From: Meconema thalassinum
Taxonomy: Eukaryota; Arthropoda; Insecta; Orthoptera; Tettigoniidae
Direction of reading: 5' to 3'
Length of the DNA: 64,000 nucleotides
NCBI GenBank assembly: GCA_946902985.2
Contig: OX336389.2
Location: forward strand, 339,858,444-339,922,443
Part shown: positions 38,438-49,549 of the stretch, piece by piece
Layout: each line of letters opens with the position of its first letter
How positions within the stretch are numbered: the stretch's first letter is position 1
Program-made: the position numbers and the translations under genes
The notes under the pieces: model-generated
Seen by the model: only the letters and a program-made list of their open reading frames with translations
Database searches by the model: none
Told to the model about the DNA's origin: nothing

Positions 38438-41218
38438 GTTTGTGAAAAGCCTGCTTCCTTGCAGGGAATTACAGTGCCTTCTGAAAGTGCTGAGAACATG
38501 GAATCCCAGCTAAATCCCAATGCTGCCGAGTTCATTCCATCACCAACACAGCAGAGATCGATAGAACAGTTTCTGCAATCTGAAACTGTTACAGACGTTG
38601 ATGCTGAACTGCTGCCAGGACTGCCAAAGACTGAAGAGGATACCCCTAAAGTTCCTGTTGAAAGTGATAGTTTAGGCTCTGTTTCTCCAAGTGAACAGTT
38701 GCCAGATTTACTTAATGGTAAAAAAAATGAGTGTTTACCAAGGGATCAACTTGATATAAGTGTTGGAGCTCCAATGTTAATAAATGATGGTGCAAAGGAT
38801 ATTGTTCTGTCTGACAATTTGGTAAATGTAACTGAAAATGTTTCAGAGAGAGAAGTTCCCAGTGCTGTAATTGAGAAGGTTACTTTAGAGGAGAAATGCA
38901 ATGCTTCTCCTATTACTTTCGAGGCATTTCCTTCAGAGCCAGTATCAGAGTCCCCAGCTTTTCCCAATTTCCTTGATAACCATGTTAATGTGGTTGGCAT
39001 GTCTTCTGTGCCTGAACATTCATCAGAATCCAGTGATGATTCATCTCCTTCACCTATCCAGCAAGATTTTGATTTAACTTCTAGAGATAGAAGTGTCTGT
39101 ATTGTAGAATCGGATCAACTGAAAGAACCTAGTGCTGACATTGTTCAACTGCAGGAATTGATAAGTTGTGTAGCCTCTGAGCTGGATGGGGATTCTGTCA
39201 GTGCAAATGCAGAAGTTCCTCTGCAACAGTCGGGACAAGATGTAGTTGCCAATAAAAGTGCTAGTTCGGACAAGGAATCTTACAGGTTTATCGATCCAAT
39301 GAATTGTGAAGATTCAGATATTCTGGATCCAGACCCTTCATTCCAGATTAAGGACAAGGCTAGGGAACCTATTCACATATCATTTGAGCTTCAAAAGGAC
39401 ATAGCTCCAGAAATGGAATCCCAACCTGAACTTGTTAAATTGAATGGTGAGGATAGCAGCTTAAGTTTTGATATACAGGAACCTGTTCCAGAAGAAACCA
39501 GTCATGAGATTGACGAGAATGTAAGGTCATACTCTGAAACTCCTATGGAGTTGGAAGTTAACCCCCAGTTGAATTTGCTAGATGATGGACCGAAAGGAGA
39601 TTCTGCTGAAGTTTTGGATATTTCAAAAGTGCCAGACATTTCAGAACAAACGCTGAATAAAGATCAGCAAGATCAAGAATGTGATTTTCAACCAGAAATT
39701 CAACATTCATTGTTAGGCTCATCACCTCCAATTAAGGAGTGTCTCCAGAATCCTGAATGCGACTATGAATGTCTCCCTCCAGGTCATCCATTGAATGTGT
39801 GTGTTTATCCTTTGGATAATATAAAACACACAGAAGATGATTTTGGTACATCACTTGAGTTGAAGGAGATTGATATGCTCGAGACAGACCCGATGACTGT
39901 ATCAAATCAGAAGAATTTTGATTCCCAAGAAATAGAAGTGAATCAACTTGAATATGTACCTAGCTCATACATAGGGGAGGGCACTCCCAAATCTGGGTTA
40001 GAATCTCCTCTTATAACAAAGACTCCTCCGCCAACTCCATCTGTCACAGTTGATTGTGAAGATTCCAAGCCAGAGGTGGTAAGTGTACTAGAAGTGATGG
40101 AAAACATACCAGATGTAAATAAAACGACAGGTACTGAAGAAAAAGAGGGATTGAGTGCCGAAGTAGAGGTTGTGACTGCTGCTGCTTCAGTTGCTGCTGC
40201 AGTGGTGACGGCTGTTGCTGCTGGTGCAGATATTGCTGCCAAGAAAAGTGATCCCAAAAAGCCTGGTATTAAGAAGATTTTACCGGTACCTGAAAAGATC
40301 AAGACTGATGGTAAAGCTCCAGTGCGTGCTAAACCTATTCCTAACAAGACTATGAAGTCAGTTCCCACCTCTCCTACAAAACCTGTATCAGCAGTTCCAA
40401 AGCCTTCTCCCAAAAAATTGCCTGCAAATGCTCCTATTAATAGACCAGCCAAAGTGCCAACCCCTTCTACAGCAGCTACCAGTGTAAATAAACCTAAATC
40501 TAATGGTGTAGCTCCTAAATCAGCTCCTAGTTTGCCAAAAGCAAGACCTCCCCTTGGCACATCATCTGTTACATCAACCAACAATGAAGTCAGAAAGCCT
40601 CTTTCTAAACGTCCTGAAACTGTTGGGAATAAAATTGGCACTGGCACCACAACTGCTTCCAGGCCAAGACCTGCTTCAGCACCTGCTCCTACAGCTAAAA
40701 CGTTATCAAAACCAGCTGTAAGCAAGACCACAACTACCACTACTACCACCACACGTCCAAGTACTGCAACTACAAATGGGTCTGTTACTAAACCAAGGGT
40801 TTCGCCATTACTGTCACGCCCAAAAACTATTGCCCAGACTAAACTAGTCAGTGTGAAAGAAGGGAAAGAATCGGTAAACAAGCAGATTTCATCTGCACGT
40901 ACAAATGTGAAACCTCCCTCGGCTTTATCTGTTACCCGTACAGTCACTCAGAGCTCCACTCGTAAGGTAGAGAGCAAATCCATTGGAAATAGTCCAAATA
41001 CCACCAAAACGTCTACCACTACTGTCAAGACTGCTACAAGTAAACTTGGAATAAAGAAATCTACTTCATCTTCAGTTACATCTAGCTCATCTTCAGCCAA
41101 AACTAAAGTTTCGGCATCTGAAAATCATGAATCTGTTAAGGAAGTGACTTCTGTGATCACAAGTAATGAAGTAAAATGTGACCAATCATTGTTCGAGAAT
41201 GCTAGAGTTACCGAATGA
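38438..41218 (+). CDS. Large terminal exon: PAM2-motif, Ser/Thr/Pro-rich basic-tailed protein
   Basis: This exon encodes 926 residues from VCEKPASLQG to DQSLFENARVTE and TGA at 41216-41218. Residues 24-36 (QLNPNAAEFIPSP) fit the PAM2 consensus that binds the MLLE domain of cytoplasmic poly(A)-binding protein. The first two-thirds are acidic and Ser/Pro/Glu-rich with no fold recognised. An Ala-rich stretch near 578-600 (TAAASVAAAVVTAVAAGAD) is followed by a strongly basic Lys/Pro/Ser/Thr tail with many KP and SP pairs, T7 and S-rich runs. Such a basic Pro-rich tail after an acidic projection region recalls microtubule-associated proteins (MAP205/MAP4-like), but I cannot confirm homology. The 5' exons are missing or unrecognised. 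Alternatively translation starts at ATG 38498, just before the PAM2 motif. Open reading, balanced codon use and conserved features indicate a functional host gene. Confidence 0.85.
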   Translation, partial: VCEKPASLQGITVPSESAENMESQLNPNAAEFIPSPTQQRSIEQFLQSETVTDVDAELLPGLPKTEEDTPKVPVESDSLGSVSPSEQLPDLLNGKKNECLPRDQLDISVGAPMLINDGAKDIVLSDNLVNVTENVSEREVPSAVIEKVTLEEKCNASPITFEAFPSEPVSESPAFPNFLDNHVNVVGMSSVPEHSSESSDDSSPSPIQQDFDLTSRDRSVCIVESDQLKEPSADIVQLQELISCVASELDGDSVSANAEVPLQQSGQDVVANKSASSDKESYRFIDPMNCEDSDILDPDPSFQIKDKAREPIHISFELQKDIAPEMESQPELVKLNGEDSSLSFDIQEPVPEETSHEIDENVRSYSETPMELEVNPQLNLLDDGPKGDSAEVLDISKVPDISEQTLNKDQQDQECDFQPEIQHSLLGSSPPIKECLQNPECDYECLPPGHPLNVCVYPLDNIKHTEDDFGTSLELKEIDMLETDPMTVSNQKNFDSQEIEVNQLEYVPSSYIGEGTPKSGLESPLITKTPPPTPSVTVDCEDSKPEVVSVLEVMENIPDVNKTTGTEEKEGLSAEVEVVTAAASVAAAVVTAVAAGADIAAKKSDPKKPGIKKILPVPEKIKTDGKAPVRAKPIPNKTMKSVPTSPTKPVSAVPKPSPKKLPANAPINRPAKVPTPSTAATSVNKPKSNGVAPKSAPSLPKARPPLGTSSVTSTNNEVRKPLSKRPETVGNKIGTGTTTASRPRPASAPAPTAKTLSKPAVSKTTTTTTTTTRPSTATTNGSVTKPRVSPLLSRPKTIAQTKLVSVKEGKESVNKQISSARTNVKPPSALSVTRTVTQSSTRKVESKSIGNSPNTTKTSTTTVKTATSKLGIKKSTSSSVTSSSSSAKTKVSASENHESVKEVTSVITSNEVKCDQSLFENARVTE

Positions 41219-41369
41219 CTAAACTAATGGATTGCGTTTCTGTATTATAATAATAATATTAATAATAAGAATAATTTAAAAAGAACACTTAACTGATAAC
41301 TTCACTTCAATGGATGAAAGGAAAAGAATATTGTGGTCTTGATTTTGACGTTCTTAATTTTTTTCTACT

Positions 41370-41437
41370 AGAATTCCTATTCGTTGAAAGTGGTGTCTTG
41401 TGCTGCAACTTTGCAGGTGTTCTGTTCACCTATGATA
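41370..41437 (+). repeat. 68-bp direct repeat in 3' UTR (first copy)
   Basis: AGAATTCCTATTCGTTGAAA through TTTGCAGGTGTTCTGTTCAC CTATGATA recurs at 41649-41716 with about 85% identity. Confidence 0.6.
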
Positions 41438-41648
41438 GACTTTGATAAAGAATTTTCATCCATTGAAGTGATATTTCCTTTTGCTTGGCTGCTTGGGTGT
41501 AAATAAGATACAATATTAGAACAGCTGCTCTTATTATTGCAGATTTATTTTGAGGTGCTACTTTCTGAATTTTAATTGAGAACTTTAATTATGCATTAAA
41601 TCTTTGGCTAAATGTAAAATTCATTTTTTAAATCTTTTTCTTTCACGT

Positions 41649-41716
41649 AGAATTGCTATTCATTTAAGGAGGTGTCTAGTGCTGCTACATTGCAGGTGTT
41701 ATGTTCACCTATGATA
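41649..41716 (+). repeat. 68-bp direct repeat in 3' UTR (second copy)
   Basis: Diverged copy of 41370-41437, sharing GCAGGTGTT and GTTCACCTATGATA. Confidence 0.6.
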
Positions 41717-41736
41717 AAATAGATAGATTTGTGGTT

Positions 41737-41740
<4 letters not shown>

Positions 41741-41779
<39 letters not shown>
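41741..41779 (+). repeat. (TG)n microsatellite
   Basis: About 19 uninterrupted TG units in the presumed 3' UTR. Confidence 0.95.
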
Positions 41780-41783
<4 letters not shown>

Positions 41784-42763
41784 AGATGCGAATGTGTGAT
41801 TTTTACTTCTTGATTTCCTTTAAACCACACTTAAGACTACTCTTGTCGAGTCACTTGTGTGCTGAATGATTATTGAGTAAACTTTCTTTATATCACTCTT
41901 TTATTTCCTTTAAAGTTATTAAATTATTATTGGTTGAACTTTCATCTGATGCAAAATATTACTTAGAATCATTTACCCCATGTATGTTGAATAGCTTTAG
42001 TTGTTTTTTTCCCATTGCATTTGAAGCAATTAAATTGTTGATATGCTTTCAAGAATTTTCTTTTTTAGACTGTTTTTGAATGTGTACCTGTTAACTTTTT
42101 ATACATTTATGTCCATATTGATCTGCTGTACTAAAGTTAAGACACTTTTTATTGGGACTGGTGACATGCATGCAGACAATTATGCCATGGAGCGATTGTG
42201 GAGCTCTAAACGTAATGCTTTATATTGCTGGTTTTGACATATGTAAAATTTGGACCTTGGAATGAATGAAGCAGAATTAGATTTTTAACCATTTTAAGTT
42301 TTGTATTGAAACAAGAAGTTATAATACTGTGTGTATCATATTGATTGCAAAAGAGATATAACTGCTGTTCTATTGGACAATGATACTCAGGACTGGCTTC
42401 ATTTTTTAGGAGAATTACTCCATACAATGCAATTTGATATCTGAGACTACTAAACTGTATCAGTTAGAACACAGTATAACAGGTAATGATATCTAATACT
42501 ACAGTGTGTTCATTTTCACTTGGCAATATATTTATATAGTAACACCATAGTAACCAAGACCACCAGTAACTGCCAAGTGCCTTGTGGTATGAACAGTTGT
42601 AGACTGTTGGAAGTTCTGGATTTAGTAATGTCATAAGCTTTCTTTTTGATCCCATTCTTTTTGCTGGAAGCTTTAGGATGATATGTACAGCACTTTTTTT
42701 AAGTGGCAATATTTCTCTACTACTACAGATTTAATGTAATAAAGTTTTTATAAAATTCTTTTG

Positions 42764-43703
42764 TTAGTAATTTTATTCTACTGTGTTTGTGTTGCTGCCC
42801 CAAGTCTGCTTTGCTGTAATTGGAAAGATGTTATCCAAATGGTAACTATAGAAGTTCTGTTCAATTGCAAACTTCCATAGTTCGTGACCTTGCAAAACTT
42901 GCTTCCTTTAAAGGAGCGGATGGCATGATCCCTCTTCGATTTATATGGAGAGACCCCCAATTAACTCAGCTTTTAAAGTGATACTGGGTTTATAATATTG
43001 TGGATTTAATGTTCCTTTTAACTGTGGTTTTAGAGAGATAACTTGGCCAAGGTTGCCAATATCCCTTCTGAATTTGGGGCACAGCAAGATTGTAAATTTT
43101 TGCTATACACTAAAGTGGTTCTTATTTGACAAGTTTATTTTCTCACAAGGCATCCTCTCATTTTGTCCTCCCTTGTTAAAAGTTAAATAACTTTTTACCT
43201 ACTTCCCTACTTGGGTTCAATGAAACCTATGAAACTGAATTTCTGTTTATTTTACAATCGAGCAGAGGAAACTACTTTGCTTTTTGTTCTCTGTGTCGTT
43301 GTGATATAAATACAGTATTTCTCATGGTGGAAAAACTGACATTTGTAACTCGCAGCAACACTTAAGAATGCAGACTGCTAGTGGTTTATAGAACAAAGAA
43401 TAAGTAAGTATTTTATTCATTTGAACAAAGACAATGCTGTCATCTGAGCAGAATGTGTGTTCAGTGTTCATCTTAAAACATAACCTCTCGTTAGGGAGGG
43501 GGACAGACGCTCACAAAGACTAAAGTTGATGTCTTAAAGCTTATTTCTGTGAATGAACCTTTCGAATTCTCTGTTCAAACTTTGTATTTATCCCAAATGA
43601 GTTATAAAATGGCCTTAAGTACCATCAGTTTAGTTTTGTGTTAGCTTGTTCATTATGGGTTAGCGTCAAAACTACTGGTCTTAATGGCATGAAAATTCAT
43701 TTA
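42764..43703. other. Spacer, no gene seen
   Basis: AT-rich with no domain-bearing frame. It ends at the TA (43702-43703) bordering the next transposon. Confidence 0.4.
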
Positions 43704-43889
43704 CAGGGTGTTTCTAAATTCCCATTACAGACTTTGAGGGCTTGTAGTGGGGACCAAGACTGTTAAGTTCAGCATACAAACTTTTGTCCAAAATCATACA
43801 GTCTTCCTTCTACCCGCAAAAACCTACGACACCACACGTTCAAATCTCCCCCATTTCCGGCGCCACTGACTAGATTATTTCCCATATCT

Positions 43890-44885
43890 CCTACAGGTTT
43901 GTTGACATTCCATGCCATTCAGTTGAGTGTGTGTTTTCAATACTCGCAACAGTCATATGTGGGTTGATGAAAACCTGCATGCTGCGCGTCCCCATGGGTT
44001 TCACCAACGATATGGTGTGAACATGGGTAAAGCCCTGCGCGGATGTGGATATCTGGATTTTTTTTTGCCATGGGGATATAGTTTGCATGGCTGTGCGGAT
44101 AGCAGATAAGCCGCGGATAATGTTGGGAGAAAAGTTTTGGATAGTTTTTAGAGTAGCCTACAATCCGAACTTGTTTAATATCATTATTAGGATCCGGATG
44201 TTTATGACATACCGGTATCATATTTTTCTGTTATGTGTTTTTCATGACAAATGTAAGATGATGATTTAAGCTAATCTCATTCAAATTATGTCATCAAGCG
44301 TAATTAACACTCCGAACAGGAAAGGGTTGCTATTCTCGCGGCATAACATTCAGTTCTGGCTGTATAATATTCATTGTAAACATAGCACATTGGCACATAA
44401 AGCCTAATGGAACGACTTCTTCCTCAAATGTCTAAATAATTATGTTGCTTCAGTAATTTATGCTTTATCCAATTTAAAATATTATTATAATGCCAGTAGA
44501 TTCGGATAAAAAACATGGTAATGCGGATAACAGTTGGGCGGATGCGGATAAGAGTCTTGCGGATGCAGATAACGTTTTGTTTATCCGCGCAGGGCTCAGA
44601 ACATGGGTTCCTGAATGGCTTTCACGAAATCTCACTGGTGCCTCATACTAGGTATTCCTTGAAGACATAGGTCTACTGCATGACTTCTTAGATATGTGCC
44701 ACTGCATGTGCATCAAAACATGTGGTTTCAGCACGATGGCGCATCACCTCGCTTTTCAATTGCGGTCCGTGATCATCTGACCCACAGATTTCGCGCGCTG
44801 ATGAATCCAAGGTCTAACTGCATGTAACGTGCATGCTATCCATTGGACTTCAACCAAATTTTGTATTCTGTACCTTAAGAGAAGC
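43890..44885 (+). pseudogene. Mariner-like DDE transposase remnant, split by MITE
   Basis: Before the MITE the frame reads NSHMWVDENLHAARPHGFHQ then RYGVNMG, matching the region just after the first catalytic Asp in insect Tc1/mariner-type transposases. After it, MWFQHDGASPRFSIAVRDHL contains the second Asp, and a decayed LDFNQILYS stretch marks the third acidic region. Stops and frameshifts are frequent. Confidence 0.75.
44028..44599. mobile_element. hAT-type MITE
   Basis: 572 bp. The ends are TAAAGCCCTGCGCGGAT and, from the right, CTGAGCCCTGCGCGGAT. An 8-bp duplication AACATGGG lies at 44020-44027 and 44600-44607. Repeated GCGGATAA-type words near both ends are typical of hAT subterminal repeats. 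No coding capacity. Confidence 0.85.
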
Positions 44886-45912
44886 TACTAACAATAGCCT
44901 ATATTCAGTCACCAGGGCTGCCAACTGTACTGCTCTATTAGGCTACATTATACCAGGTATATTTCGAACTAATTAGAAATTTCGATATTACCAACTTAAT
45001 TACGTCATTATTCTAGATAGGTCTATATAGATTGGCAAGAATCTTAAATTTCAAGAAAAGTAGGCTCTTTAGTTCGTCATGGAACTTCATGTTATTACAG
45101 TTAATTTGCCCTTTGGCGAACTCGACCGAGATTTTGAATAGTTATATTTTATGTAGGCCTATAAATTATATATTATGAACTGACTGTGGTTTTGGGATCT
45201 GGGGGATGTGAAACTCGAAGATATGTTAAGTTTTTCTAGAAGTCGCAATGGTACCCTTTGCAATAGGTAGCTTTCTAGAGAAATCGACAAATATGAACGC
45301 TCGAAAACCTACATGAATGCAGAATTTGAATTACAAGTACTAGGAAGGTAACAAATCAGACAACAGCTTCATTGTGAATTCAGGAGGGAACATAGAACAG
45401 CAAAATATCGAAGTGTCGAAAAACAGACTCCAAGTGCCACTAGTGTACTTGGAGAAAATAGAGTAACATCGTGATGAGACAGTTATTTTGTATGCTTAGA
45501 TATGCATCGACTGTATATCAATTTTGGTGTTTTTTTTTGTTTTTTTTTGCTAAACTTAACCGTCTTCGTCCCCACTACAAGCGCTCAAATTCTGTAATCT
45601 GAATTTAGAAACGTCCTGTATAATTAGAAGACTCCCCTAAGATAAAACTAGGCTGTAAATTATTCATGTAATGTAAAAGGGCGAGGGTGTTATGAGAACG
45701 CCTTAAATTTTACCAGGAAGGCATTTGTGCAATTCATATCCATCTCGACATGCAGTTGTAGGTTCATTCAAGATTTTGTGGAAATCTCTTGCGACTTCCA
45801 CGATAAGGCAAGAAGCAAATTGTGCCGAGATGCATGTGTCTCAACCCTGGATTTAATAAGTCTCAAAGGATCGTCTATCATTCAGTTTGCATGGGCTATA
45901 AGGTGATATGTA

Positions 45913-46100
45913 ACTGGCTGCGTGGCTCAGCAATAACGTTCTTGCCTGCTGAACCCAAGATAGCGGGATCGAATCCCAGCACAGTTAGTTGGCATTTGAG
46001 GGAGCCGTGTCGGTAGATTTACTGGCATGCTAAAGATCCCCTTAGAGGCAAAATTCCGGCACCCCAGCGCCTCTATAGGCTACAGGAGTTAAAAGGGACC
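45913..46100 (+). mobile_element. SINE family A, diverged copy
   Basis: Head CTGGCTGCGTGGCTCAGCAA, box B GGGATCGAATCCC, body and TTAAAAGGGACC end. It lacks a ~12-bp body segment (GTGCGCAAATGC) and the ATT tail. No clear target duplication. Confidence 0.85.
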
Positions 46101-47704
46101 ATTCTAGACATGGTTTTCACGTTTCTTCTACTTCTACTCTGTGCAATGCTAGGATGGTACCTAATACAAGGCCACAGACTCTTGCAATTATTCACACATT
46201 AGTACAGACACCATACTAACTCTCATACACACCCAAGGACATGGGGTTACAATCCCCTAGACGAAACAAAACTGTAAGTGCTAAGTGAAAGATTGTGTTC
46301 TGGAAGAAATCAATTGAACTGGCGAGTACAGAACAAATACAATAGTTTCATGCACATAATCTATAGAAATAAAGAATGAAAGTAAACGAATCAGCAGTAG
46401 GTAAGATAACCACATGATTTAAACATTTATAGCCACTAGCAATTAGATTGAATCCAAAGGCCACAACGAAACATCTAAATAATTCAGTACTGTAACGAGC
46501 TCGTGAAAAAATACAAATAGGCAATAACAGAATGCTGTGGAAGTTGTAACTTGAGTCTGCTTGCATTACTTTGGGTCTAGGACGGGTTGAGGTAGACCAC
46601 AATTATTACCTGAAGGCACATGCATATGCAACTAGTTTCGTTTATAGGAGAGTCCATGTGCTGCACCGTGATTGAGAGAGGAGGGGCGTTCAATTCGCTC
46701 ATTGCAATGGAATTGTTCACATCAGCTCGTACTTAACTGAATTGCACATTGGTGTGTCTCCCCGAAGCAGCAGTAACTCCCCTCCCCTTCATCAGATATT
46801 TATTGCAGTCGAATGGTGACCAGACAGGCTGTGCTCACCATTCATGGCAACAGGCCCATGCATGACCGGACTGGTATCGGAACAGGGGAGCAAGTCCTAA
46901 CCAAACGAGCCAGATTGACCGCTCCAATACAGATCCTGGAGGCTAGGAATGCACTTGACGTAAGTGGTAGGAGTGGAGCGTGATGCGGTGCGGCGATCGT
47001 GCCGAATACTTCCCTGCCTGAGAAGATGACGCTCACAAAAGTAGCATGTTCCCTCAGACATACTAGTCTAAGCCAGTGCTGCTTAGCTTGGCAAATGTTT
47101 TACGCTGCAGTAGTACGGCACGCAGGAGGGGCAAGTGCAGTGCTAGCTGCCAGTAATTGTACCCATGATCTATTTGAAGTACAGAAACCTGACCAAATAC
47201 TGAACATGTGCTTTTCTCCTTATAGGCTATATTTCAATAATTGGTCCAAAAATGCAGACCGTTTTATTTGTGAGATGAATGTTCAGGGAAGGATTCAGGA
47301 GTAGGAGAGAAACAAAATAGTAGGGTACTTATTTGCTTATTATTTCTTTATTTTTGAAAAGTGCTAATTTGTTGCATATTATGTAGGCCTACAGCCATGG
47401 AGGCAGAATTGAAACAAGTTGTTGAAAACCTCATGGCAATGCCCCATTGAGATGCACAAAGATGGTTGTTCCAATGCTTAAGCCCGAAACCACTCTGGTT
47501 AAGTACCGAAGGATCAGCCAGTTAAAGGCTTCCAGTTTCAGAGTGAACCCCAACAGAAGGTTAGAGTTAAAATTAAGTTGAGCGTTAAAGACCAGGAGGA
47601 AATTCATTTATCTTAAAGCAAAATACAAAGAAAGAACAGGTTGCTTGAAAAGAAAAATATTTATTTTAAAGGTTACAACATGCAAAAAATAGAATATATA
47701 ACAT
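46101..47704. other. Spacer with a retroposon-tail fragment, no gene
   Basis: At about 46180-46270 (CACACCCAAGGACATGGGGTT) it resembles the 3' part of SINE C (48094-48609). Other short frames have no recognisable domain. Confidence 0.4.
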
Positions 47705-48093
47705 ACTAGCAGTAGTACCCGGCTTCGCCCGGTGGAATGATGATAATGTTTTAAGGTCTCCTTAGAAATATAATGGACTTAAAATCTAAGTCATTTGCCC
47801 CCAAAGACAATGAGGGAGTAATATCTAGGTCATTTGCCCTTTTGATAAGGATGATAATAAAAACTACTGTTGAATTGACACGTCAAACTTACAAACTACC
47901 GTAATAGAAATACATATTTCAAAATTCACAGGCGAGGAAGACTTATTGTGTGGTGATTAATGGTGTAATGGGCGTAACATCTACTGTAGGTCATTTGCTC
48001 TTGTGATGAGGATGATAAGGGAAACTACTACCGGTATTGAATTGACACTTCAACGTATAATGTACACAATGCACTGTAATAAAAATAACTATA

Positions 48094-48609
48094 TGGCGGC
48101 TTCGGTGGCGTATTTGGTAGCATGCTGAGCTTCTATGCCCAAGATAGCGGGTTCAAACCCGGCCGAAGCCGTCGGATATTTTAAGAGCGTTAAAAATCCG
48201 TCAGTATGCCTTTCTTCGGAGGGGAAGTAAAGCCGGGGGTCCCATGTCAGATTTATGGCATGTTAAAGAACCTTCCACTAATTACACCTGTGTGAAGCTA
48301 AATTGGATAGGTAAACAACGCGCATAGATGTCTACGTCCGTTGCCAAGAGCCGACTGCAGTGGCGTCTAGTAGCTAAGTTCCGAACTTGGTCTAGTAGTC
48401 GTTGACGGTGGCGCTTGGCGGCAAAAGTACGAACTATTTGAAGAATTCTAAGTTGCAGTTTGTACTTAAATTAAAAAACAGATAACACACACTAATACAG
48501 TCATCACAATTAACACCGGTTATCAGACAGATTCTACACACACCCAAAGTACACGGGGCTACATGACCGCGTTGTCGCAGCCCCTAAACTTAAGAACCAA
48601 CCAACCAAA
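48094..48609 (+). mobile_element. SINE family C (~515 bp)
   Basis: A tRNA-like head (TGGCGGCTTCGGTGGCGTAT, box B CGGGTTCAAACCCGGCCG) is followed by a long body and a CAACCAACCAACCAAA tail. Flanks AAAAATAACTAT / AAAAATAAATAT look like a diverged target duplication. The head contains a palindromic CGGCTTCGG...CCGAAGCCG. Confidence 0.75.
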
Positions 48610-49115
48610 AATAAATATTTTAAAAATCACAGTCGAGAAAGACTTTATGCGGCGGTGATTATTGGTATGATGCGCGTAACATCTAGGTCATTTGCACTTA
48701 TGATGATAATAATAAGGTAATGAAAAAATGACTACTAAACGAACATGGTGTTATTTTAAAACTGATATAGGTAATTCAGGTGTCTAGCTTCGATGTCTTC
48801 CAAAGTCTCAACCTTATTTTCTGGCTTAGGCCTGTACTGGATGCGTCTAGTGAAAGAGCGTAGGCCTACTGCTCGGCAAAGACAAAGAATATAGGTCCAA
48901 GCTGCACGAACCTGAGATGATCGTAGATGATGACGAAATATGATGACACACGTTCGGGGTTCCCCGTCCTATACAGATTGACCGGGAATCACTCACTGTT
49001 TCGCAACGGCCCTGTGCTGGCATCAGCATAGACAGCAGGAGATAACACGGCGGGCTCTGGAAAGTACACTCAAGTCACCTCGCGATGAATCAGCAAGCTA
49101 TTCTCACAACTGACC

Positions 49116-49512
49116 CCCCCCCCCAGGGTCTCACAACTTGTGGGACGTGGGTTGGCGACCACGGAACCCCAGCTGAGTCTGGCATCGCTTCTACTTCCTG
49201 GTGCCGGGCTCATTTCAGTTCTCTTTCCTGTCGGCCTCCCTTGGTCAACTCTTGTTCTCTTCCGACCCAGACTGTATTAGGGTATCCGAGGGCTAGGGAG
49301 TCTTTCAATTTCCCGCCTTAATTGGCTTTGTCTCATCTTTCCTGATACCCTCATTCTTCGAGGGGTCTGCCTTCTTTTCCTTTTCATAATATCTCCTGTC
49401 TTCTGCTCAAGGCCCTCAAAGAGGCAGGGTGTGTGTAGACCTACCACTTCTGGTACACCCTCAAGGGCTCATGACTGGTGAGTTAGGAAGCTGGCAACCC
49501 CGAGGAATTCCT
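49116..49512 (+). mobile_element. Family X retroelement fragment (left copy)
   Basis: Begins at a C-rich run and CAGGGTCTCACAACTTGTGG, contains GTTGGCGACCACGGAACCCC and TTGTTCTCTTCCGACCCAG, and ends near GAGGAATTCCTGAGCTA where satellite begins. Similar sequence, longer, lies on the minus strand at 53395-54836 and 57000-58523. Confidence 0.75.
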
Positions 49513-49549
49513 GAGCTACATGCAGGGAATGGAGTGGTAGGCCTATGTC

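Larger units (their letters stand above)
41219..42763 (+). other. Probable 3' UTR
   Basis: AT-rich sequence after the stop. AATAAA at 42738-42743, followed by a T-rich stretch, is the best polyadenylation signal. It includes a TG microsatellite and a diverged 68-bp direct duplication. Transcript extent is inferred only. Confidence 0.45.
43704..45618 (+). mobile_element. Decayed Tc1/mariner-like transposon
   Basis: Inverted ends about 65 bp long (CAGGGTGTTTCTAAATTCCC versus, from the right, CAGGACGTTTCTAAATTCAG, both continuing to TTGTAGTGGGGAC and GTTAAGTT) are flanked by TA at 43702-43703 and 45619-45620. Transposase remnants are interrupted by an hAT-type MITE (44028-44599). Confidence 0.85.

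Noticed and set aside
39943..40947. 334-codon minus-strand open frame
   Set aside because: Antisense shadow of the Ser/Thr/Pro/Ala-rich host exon. Low-complexity codons produce long antisense frames, and no domain is present.
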